From Planctomycetota bacterium (lineage in GTDB: Bacteria; Planctomycetota; Phycisphaerae; WQYP01), in contig JAJYGE010000367.1 of NCBI GenBank assembly GCA_021785155.1, forward strand, positions 1-9,384: a DNA stretch of 9,384 nt. Direction: 5' to 3'. This document shows positions 4,056 to 9,384 of the stretch, piece by piece (the stretch's first letter is position 1; every line of letters starts with the position of its first letter). The notes under the pieces are model-generated. The model was not told where the DNA came from and searched no databases. It worked only from the letters and a program-made list of their open reading frames with translations. The position numbers and the translations under genes were made by a program.

Positions 4056-6950
4056 ATGACAATAGAACAATCACCGGATGTATCACCCAAGCCCGCCGCC
4101 GATTATCGCACGACGCTTAATCTGCCGAAGACCGGCTTTGACATGAAGGCCAATCTTACTCAGCGCGAGCCGGGAATTCTGGACCGCTGGAAAGCCCAAA
4201 ACCTCTATCAGCGCATCCGCGCTCGCCCGCACACGCAAGGCAAGTGGGTACTGCATGATGGCCCCCCCTACGCCAATGGCGATATTCACATGGGCCACCT
4301 GATCAACAAAGTCCTCAAAGATATGGTGGTTAAATATCGCACCATGCAGGGCCATGACGCGCCTTATGTTCCCGGCTGGGATTGCCACGGCCTGCCCATT
4401 GAAAGTGCTATTCAGAAAGAACTTGGCCCTAAAATGCGCGAACTTTCCACCGGTGAAATCCGCCAGCGCTGCCGCGACTATGCCATGAAATATGTCAAAT
4501 TGCAGTCCGATTCCTTTGAACGCCTGGGAATTCTGGGGCAGTTTGATAAACCCTATCTCACGCTTGATCCGGCTTATGAAGCCGGCGTACTGGATGTCCT
4601 GGGTAGCCTGCTGCAACATGAACTGGTGTTCCGTCAGCGCAAGCCCGTGCATTGGTGCACTTTTGATCAGACCGCCCTGGCGGAAGCCGAACTGGAATAT
4701 GCCAACAAAAAAGATACCTCCATATTTGTTAAATTCTCCATGGATTTGAGCACCGGCTCGTGGCCCGCGGCATGGGGCACCAAGCCCCCCCACGCTGATT
4801 TGCTGATCTGGACCACCACGCCCTGGACTATTCCCGCCAATCGGGCCGTGGCGGTACATCCCGAACATCACTATGCCGTGGCGACCTTTGAACACCATGG
4901 CCCGCAGGTTCTGATTCTGGCGGCCAAGCGAATTCCCGCCACCATGCTGCAAGCCGGCATTGCTCATTACAAAATTTCCGAGGCCATCACGGGGGCGGAT
5001 TTAATCGCCGCGGGTATTGGTTATGCCCATCCGCTGGACTCCGTGCGCATGCAAACCATTATTCCCGCGGATTATGTCACCCTGGATGATGGCACAGGTC
5101 TGGTGCATATTGCCCCCGGCCACGGCACGGAAGATTATCAAACTGGCCGTAAGGCCGGGCTGGATGTCTACTGCCCGGTTCTTGCCGATGGCCGTTACGA
5201 TCAGAGCGTGCCGGATTTCCTGCGCGGCCAGAGCATCTGGCAATCCAATGAACTGATCGTGCAACGTCTGACGGATACCGGGCGGCTGCTTCATCGTCAG
5301 GAAATTGATCACAGCTATCCGCACTGCTGGCGGTGCCGCAAGGCCACGATTTTGCGCGCCACTGAACAATGGTTCGTCCGCGCCGGCGGCAGCAGCCCGC
5401 TGCTGCGGACCGCGAAGACATTTATTGATGACGTGCAATGGATTCCCGCCTGGGGCAAAAACCGCATTGCCGGCATGTTGGAAACCCGGCCCGACTGGTG
5501 CATTTCCCGCCAACGTTCCTGGGGCGTTCCCATCCCGGCATTTTTTACCGCCGATGGTGAAATTCTATTGACCGAAAAATCGGTTCGGCGCGTCGCGGAC
5601 TATGTGCGCCAGCATGGTGCCGATTGCTGGTATACCCATACGCCGGAACAAATTCTCGGCACCGCGGAATGGGTGGATACCGCCCTGACTGCCGAAGGCA
5701 CCACCGTTGCCGCCCATCGATTTAATACCCCCGAACTTCGCAAGGGCAACGATATTCTGGATGTCTGGTTTGAATCCGGCGCATCGCATCATGCGGTTCT
5801 GGAAGCCACGCATCCGGAACTTGGCTACCCCGCCAATATGTATCTGGAAGGCTCGGATCAGCACCGGGGCTGGTTTCAGGCGTCACTGCTGGAAGCCGCC
5901 GGATACCGCGATACGCCGCCGTTTAAACAGATTCTTACGCATGGCTTTATTGTGGACGGCCACGGACACAAAATGTCAAAAAGCCAGGGTAACGACATCA
6001 AGGTTTCCGATGCGCTGAAACAAAACGGTGCCGATGTATTGCGACTTTGGGTGGCCAGCGTGGATTATCAGGATGATATGCCTTGCTCCCGCGAATTGCT
6101 GGAACGCACCGGCGACGCATATCGCAAAATCCGTAACACCATCCGGTATCTGCTCGGCAATTTATATGATTTCGATCTGGCGCAAAACGCCACCGCGCCC
6201 GAACCATACAGCGTGGATACCTGGATGCTGGGCCGTTTGGCCGCCATGACGCGCGAAGTTCATGCCGCCTACGACCAGTATGAATTCCACAAAGTATTCC
6301 GTGCCTTGTATGATTTTTGCAATATCGATATTTCCACTATTTATGCCAAAGCCATTAAAGATCGGCTGTACTGCGAACCAGCCAATGATCCGCGGCGGCG
6401 CGCGGCGCAGACACTCTGCGCCAAATTACTGATTTATCTGGTGGAACTTTGTGCGCCGATTCTGGTTTTTACCGCGGATGAAGTCGGCCAGATTATCCGG
6501 GATTTACCGGGGCTGACAAACATATTCGGCGATTCCATTCATACGCACCTGTTCACGGCCCCGCCCGAAACTCCCAGGGCCGATTTGCTGGCCCACTGGG
6601 AAACGCTTATGCCGCTGGTGCAGGATGGACTTAAACAGCTCGACACGCTGAAAAAATCAGTGGGTCTGGGAAATCCGCTGGATAGTGAAGCGGTGATTAT
6701 CGTGCCCGCCGGCCATCCCATGGCGGCGCTGATGAATCAATATGGCCGGGAAATCGAAGATGTATTGGGAGCCGGCTTCCACCGGATCGTCCCCGGCGAA
6801 AAATTGGCCGTTGACATGATCGACACCCGGAAAACATATCCCAGTTGCGCCCGCTCCTGGAAACGCCGCCCCGATGTCGGCAGCAATCCTGAATATCCCG
6901 ATTTGTCCGCGCGCGATGCCGCGGTCATGCAAACTCTGGCTAACCGATAA
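4056..6950 (+). CDS. ileS: Isoleucyl-tRNA synthetase, class Ia, C-terminal zinc ribbon degenerate
   Basis: The 964-residue enzyme activates isoleucine with ATP and loads it onto tRNA-Ile. Visible motifs are PPYANGD followed by HMGH (78-81, the HIGH box), WDCHGLPIE, the CP1 editing-domain TTTPWT (253-258) and GTGLVHIAPGHGTEDY (346-361, with the conserved editing aspartate at 360), DVWFES (569-574), KMSKS (639-643), and an anticodon-binding helical domain beginning near residue 670. The text resembles bacterial type 1 IleRS. About 15 residues precede the conserved DYRTTLNLPKT start. At the C-terminus the usual four-cysteine zinc ribbon reads SCARSW...DLSARD: only C931 remains, and S934, S951 and D954 replace the other ligands. 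The rest of the ribbon's shape (W, RPDVG) is kept. No strong Shine-Dalgarno sequence precedes the ATG. The gene is divergent from rplM and upstream of yggS. Confidence 0.98.
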   Translation: MTIEQSPDVSPKPAADYRTTLNLPKTGFDMKANLTQREPGILDRWKAQNLYQRIRARPHTQGKWVLHDGPPYANGDIHMGHLINKVLKDMVVKYRTMQGHDAPYVPGWDCHGLPIESAIQKELGPKMRELSTGEIRQRCRDYAMKYVKLQSDSFERLGILGQFDKPYLTLDPAYEAGVLDVLGSLLQHELVFRQRKPVHWCTFDQTALAEAELEYANKKDTSIFVKFSMDLSTGSWPAAWGTKPPHADLLIWTTTPWTIPANRAVAVHPEHHYAVATFEHHGPQVLILAAKRIPATMLQAGIAHYKISEAITGADLIAAGIGYAHPLDSVRMQTIIPADYVTLDDGTGLVHIAPGHGTEDYQTGRKAGLDVYCPVLADGRYDQSVPDFLRGQSIWQSNELIVQRLTDTGRLLHRQEIDHSYPHCWRCRKATILRATEQWFVRAGGSSPLLRTAKTFIDDVQWIPAWGKNRIAGMLETRPDWCISRQRSWGVPIPAFFTADGEILLTEKSVRRVADYVRQHGADCWYTHTPEQILGTAEWVDTALTAEGTTVAAHRFNTPELRKGNDILDVWFESGASHHAVLEATHPELGYPANMYLEGSDQHRGWFQASLLEAAGYRDTPPFKQILTHGFIVDGHGHKMSKSQGNDIKVSDALKQNGADVLRLWVASVDYQDDMPCSRELLERTGDAYRKIRNTIRYLLGNLYDFDLAQNATAPEPYSVDTWMLGRLAAMTREVHAAYDQYEFHKVFRALYDFCNIDISTIYAKAIKDRLYCEPANDPRRRAAQTLCAKLLIYLVELCAPILVFTADEVGQIIRDLPGLTNIFGDSIHTHLFTAPPETPRADLLAHWETLMPLVQDGLKQLDTLKKSVGLGNPLDSEAVIIVPAGHPMAALMNQYGREIEDVLGAGFHRIVPGEKLAVDMIDTRKTYPSCARSWKRRPDVGSNPEYPDLSARDAAVMQTLANR

Positions 6951-6973
6951 CCGCCGCAACACCGCACGTAATC

Positions 6974-7023
6974 CTACAATTCAGCCTGACTGGCCCGCAA
7001 CGGCCAGCTCGATAGCGTTGTAG
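6974..7023. other. Nested inverted repeats after ileS
   Basis: An outer pair CTACAA (6974-6979) and TTGTAG (7018-7023) encloses an inner perfect hairpin CTGGCC (6990-6995) and GGCCAG (7002-7007). It begins 24 bases past the ileS stop. No T-run follows, so a terminator role is uncertain. Confidence 0.4.
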
Positions 7024-7072
7024 AATTAAAACCATCCCGTCGAAGACCCGGAATAATGCCCGGGACTCCAAT

Positions 7073-7106
7073 GCGTATTGTGTCCCTGATTTCGGGACAA
7101 TTACGC
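7073..7106 (+). terminator. Imperfect long hairpin, possible ileS terminator
   Basis: GCGTATTGTGTCCC (7073-7086) pairs with GGGACAATTACGC (7094-7106) apart from small bulges, around a seven-base loop. The core TGTCCC/GGGACA is perfect. A loosely T-rich stretch follows (7109-7119), which also supplies the -35 of the next promoter. A smaller hairpin, CCCGG (7047-7051) with CCGGG (7060-7064), precedes it. Confidence 0.4.
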
Positions 7107-7108
7107 GC

Positions 7109-7136
7109 TTTACATTTTTAGATAAATACTAATAAT
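7109..7136 (+). promoter_or_regulatory. Promoter of the YggS gene
   Basis: TTTACA (7109-7114, five of six to the -35 consensus) is followed after 16 bases by AATAAT (7131-7136, five of six to the -10 consensus). Transcription would start near 7143, leaving about 29 bases before the preferred GTG at 7172. Confidence 0.55.
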
Positions 7137-7171
7137 AGCGGCTTGTTAGTTTATTGTTTGAGGGAATGAAC

Positions 7172-7924
7172 GTGGATGTAACCGTTAAACTTCGGAGGAT
7201 TCAGGAACGAATCAGCGCAGCGGCCCTTCGCGCGCGCCGGGAGCCGAAGGATATTACCCTCATTGCCGTAAGCAAGTATGCCACCCTGGAACAAATCCAG
7301 AAACTTATACAAGCCGGCCAGCGTGATTTCGGTGAAAGCCGCGTCCAGAATTTGCAACTTCACACGCAGGAAGTAAACGAATGGGCGACCAACGCGCTGG
7401 CCGATGGAGCCGAGATAGCCGCGCAAGTCAAATGGCACATGATTGGCCACCTGCAGCGCAACAAGGCGGCGATTGCGATGGAAACCTGTGCGATCATTCA
7501 CAGCGTGGATTCCCTGCGCCTGGCGGAACACCTCAATGAACTGGGACACCGCCGCGATAAAGCCATTCCGATACTCATGGAAGTCAATACCTCCGGCGAG
7601 GAGGCCAAACATGGGGTCCCGCTGCCCGCGGCGATTCACATGGCTGAACAGTTTGAAACGCTGGCCAATCTGCAAATAGTGGGCCTGATGACCATGGCCC
7701 GACAATCGACCAATCCGGATGACGCCCGGCAAAGTTTCAGCGCCCTGCGGGAAGTATTTGAAGAACTCCGGTTCCGTAACATCTGCGGAAAGCATTTCCG
7801 TCATCTGTCGATGGGGATGAGCGGGGATTTTGAAGTGGCCATTGAGGAAGGCGCTACACTGGTTCGAATCGGTTCGGCTATTTTTGGTCCCCAGCCCGAG
7901 TCGGCAATGGAACCCAGCGCCTAA
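7172..7924 (+). CDS. yggS: YggS family pyridoxal-phosphate homeostasis protein (PLPBP/PROSC-like)
   Basis: The 250-residue protein matches the YggS/PLPBP family, a fold-type III (alanine-racemase-like barrel) PLP-binding protein with no established catalytic activity that helps control free PLP and amino-acid balance in the cytoplasm. The PLP lysine is K35 in [19 protein letters not shown] (88-98), [11 protein letters not shown] (138-148), [13 protein letters not shown] (212-224) and RIGSAIFG (232-239) are all present. I choose the GTG at 7172 because GAGGGA (7160-7165) stands six bases before it and the protein then begins at the family's usual point. A TTG at 7154 and an ATG at 7166 are in frame, but the ATG abuts the GAGGGA. 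It follows ileS by about 220 bases, behind its own promoter. In Firmicutes the orthologue ylmE lies in the neighbourhood of ileS. Confidence 0.95.
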   Translation: MDVTVKLRRIQERISAAALRARREPKDITLIAVSKYATLEQIQKLIQAGQRDFGESRVQNLQLHTQEVNEWATNALADGAEIAAQVKWHMIGHLQRNKAAIAMETCAIIHSVDSLRLAEHLNELGHRRDKAIPILMEVNTSGEEAKHGVPLPAAIHMAEQFETLANLQIVGLMTMARQSTNPDDARQSFSALREVFEELRFRNICGKHFRHLSMGMSGDFEVAIEEGATLVRIGSAIFGPQPESAMEPSA

Positions 7925-7986
7925 TTTCAACGCTTCCCGACGCCGGCATTGTTGACCGCCGCGCGAGCTTTGGGTACAAGCCTGGC

Positions 7987-9384
7987 ATGAGTTGTCGATT
8001 AAAAATAACACCAGAAGGCAAGCTGCGTTGGGTGCAAGACGGTAGTGATGCGGTGTCGTCTCTTCCACCGGTGACTCAGCAGCGCATCGCCGAGGCTTTT
8101 GGCAAATGTGAAGCAGCGGGTTTGCTGCACCTGGCCACGGTTGAATTGGAAAGTCATCTGCCATCGGAGCTGGCTTATTTCCGGGATTTTTCCCGCGAGT
8201 ATCTGGTCCGCCTTTGCCACACGCCGGACTTGGAAAATAAGTCCGGCCCGCAGGCCATTGCGATCCCGGATTCGGAAGAATTAGCTTTTCGTTGTATGCA
8301 GGCTCCTCCCATGGAGGGGTTGGAATATCTGAATGCCGGGATGCTGGCCCGATGCTGGAATGATCTTGATCAGTTCATACGCGACGAAATCAGCCGATGG
8401 CCGGGCGGCACATCGGCGTACCTGCGGGAAAAAAATCCGATCTGGCGGCTCGTGGGCCGCGTTACGTTTCATCTCGCGGAAAACAAACGCGATACCTCCA
8501 ATCCGTTCGCTTTTTTGGCCACTTATGCCAACCGATTAACCGCCCAGGCCACACTGCGGCACCAGCCCTTAAGCGAGGCGCTCAAGCAATACGCTGGTGC
8601 GGGCAATAGCGAACGGCTCATCGCGCTGCTCACGCCGATTCAACAGGCGGCGGAAAAAAGCCAACTGGTGCGTGAACTTTTGGAATCGGGTGATATTTAT
8701 CACCCCCTGGCCTGGACGCCGGAAAAAGCGTACCGCTTTCTGCGCGATGTGCCCGTGTTTGAAGATAGCGGCCTGATCGTTCGTGTGCCAAACTGGTGGC
8801 GGGCAACGAAACACGCGCGACCAGTGGTCAGCGTAACCATAGGTAAGGAGGCAAAAACCAGACTGGATGCCGATGCTCTGCTGGATTTTTCCGTCAGTGT
8901 CACGGTGAACGGGCAGGCGGTCAGCGAGGCGGAATTGCAAACCATATTGGCCGCATCCAACGGGCTGATGCTGCTGAAGGGCCAATGGGTGGAGATTGAT
9001 AAAGAAAAACTCTCGGAGACATTGGGCATCTGGAAGCAGGTGCAGGCCGAGGCCAGTTCCGGCGGAATATCGTTTTTTGAGGGCATGAGGATGCTCTCCG
9101 GTGTTGGACTTGCCGGGAGCGCCGCCGCCACCGCCGCGGAATCCACGCGGGCATGGTCGGATGTCGTCGCCGGCGATTGGCTGGCGGCCCGTCTGACGGA
9201 GTTGCGGAACCCGGAAACCACCGCGCCTTCGGATACACCGATGGGCCTGACGGCCATATTGCGTCCCTATCAGAAAGTAGGGGTCCAGTGGCTGCACTTT
9301 ATGGTTCGTCTGGGATTGGGCGCTTGTCTCGCGGATGACATGGGGTTGGGAAAAACCATTCAGGTACTGGGCATGCTGCTGTGG
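7987..9384 (+). CDS. SNF2-family DEAD/DEAH-box helicase, N-terminal part (3' end outside the window)
   Basis: The frame runs from ATG 7987 to the window edge, 466 codons, without a stop. Residues about 230-370 match the bacterial SNF2 helicase-associated region: [18 protein letters not shown] (239-256), LIVRVPNWW, then [12 protein letters not shown] and [14 protein letters not shown]. The SNF2 ATPase begins near 419, with [12 protein letters not shown] (425-436) and the Walker A/motif I DDMGLGKT (450-457). Motifs II-VI would lie beyond the window, and family members are usually about 1,000 residues or more. Such enzymes are ATP-driven DNA translocases of the Rad54/HepA-like superfamily 2; the cellular task of this bacterial branch is poorly defined. 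No Shine-Dalgarno sequence is evident. The frame stays open upstream for some distance, so a slightly earlier non-ATG start is possible. It begins 62 bases after yggS with no terminator between, so co-transcription is plausible. Confidence 0.9.
   Translation, partial: MSCRLKITPEGKLRWVQDGSDAVSSLPPVTQQRIAEAFGKCEAAGLLHLATVELESHLPSELAYFRDFSREYLVRLCHTPDLENKSGPQAIAIPDSEELAFRCMQAPPMEGLEYLNAGMLARCWNDLDQFIRDEISRWPGGTSAYLREKNPIWRLVGRVTFHLAENKRDTSNPFAFLATYANRLTAQATLRHQPLSEALKQYAGAGNSERLIALLTPIQQAAEKSQLVRELLESGDIYHPLAWTPEKAYRFLRDVPVFEDSGLIVRVPNWWRATKHARPVVSVTIGKEAKTRLDADALLDFSVSVTVNGQAVSEAELQTILAASNGLMLLKGQWVEIDKEKLSETLGIWKQVQAEASSGGISFFEGMRMLSGVGLAGSAAATAAESTRAWSDVVAGDWLAARLTELRNPETTAPSDTPMGLTAILRPYQKVGVQWLHFMVRLGLGACLADDMGLGKTIQVLGMLLW

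Noticed and set aside
4083..4967. Long minus-strand open frame (294 codons) opposite ileS
   Set aside because: It is the antisense shadow of a strongly conserved synthetase domain in GC-rich sequence, and its translation has no recognisable motif. The same applies to the 337-codon frame at 7151-8164 opposite yggS and the 242-codon frame at 8569-9297 opposite the helicase.
1..9384. tRNA or rRNA genes
   Set aside because: I saw no T-arm GTTCGAATC-type motif with matching acceptor stems in the intergenic gaps, and no rRNA-like sequence.
7987..9384. SNF2 helicase as part of a phage-defence system such as DISARM
   Set aside because: No methyltransferase, DUF1998 or phospholipase-D partner gene is next to it, and its upstream neighbours are housekeeping genes. 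The unseen right flank could change this.

Overview
The window reads as a chromosomal stretch of a bacterium of moderately high GC. It carries single-copy housekeeping genes (ribosomal proteins L13 and S9, isoleucyl-tRNA synthetase, a YggS-type PLP protein) mixed with accessory genes. Shine-Dalgarno sites are weak or absent at several starts, L13, S9 and IleRS have N-terminal extensions, and there are a glycosyltransferase-methyltransferase fusion and a DUF433/DUF5615 pair. This would fit an environmental member of the Planctomycetes/PVC group, but that placement is a guess from general character.

Layout. Positions 1-174 (+) hold the C-terminal end of an O6-alkylguanine-DNA alkyltransferase cut by the window edge. 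It faces, across 17 bases, a minus-strand gene for a fused GT2 glycosyltransferase/SAM methyltransferase (192-1601). Next, also on the minus strand, is a two-gene DUF433-DUF5615 toxin-antitoxin-type module (1839-2458) with a four-base ATGA overlap, its own -10 element and an inverted repeat around the first start codon. The DUF5615 toxin appears to have a one-base frameshift near its C-terminus: the family-typical ending is still readable in another frame. Upstream of the module lies a 131-bp element with 18-bp terminal inverted repeats and 10-bp flanking direct repeats, which looks like a MITE (2521-2651). Then come a strong intrinsic terminator (2699-2730) and the rplM-rpsI operon (2757-3748, minus strand), read from a near-consensus promoter at 3844-3871.

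From 3749 to 4055 is a divergent intergenic region with two mutually exclusive hairpins. On the plus strand follow ileS (4056-6950), a 200-base gap with hairpins and a promoter, the YggS/PLPBP gene (best start a GTG at 7172), and the N-terminal 466 codons of a SNF2-family helicase that runs off the right edge just after its Walker A motif.

The housekeeping genes supply translation: IleRS charges tRNA-Ile, and L13 and S9 are large- and small-subunit proteins made in their usual L13-then-S9 order. The ileS/yggS adjacency recalls the ylmE...divIVA-ileS neighbourhood of Firmicutes. I see no clear new multi-gene system. The most notable items are the MITE, the frameshifted toxin with its compact control region, and loss of three of the four zinc-ligand cysteines in the IleRS C-terminal ribbon.
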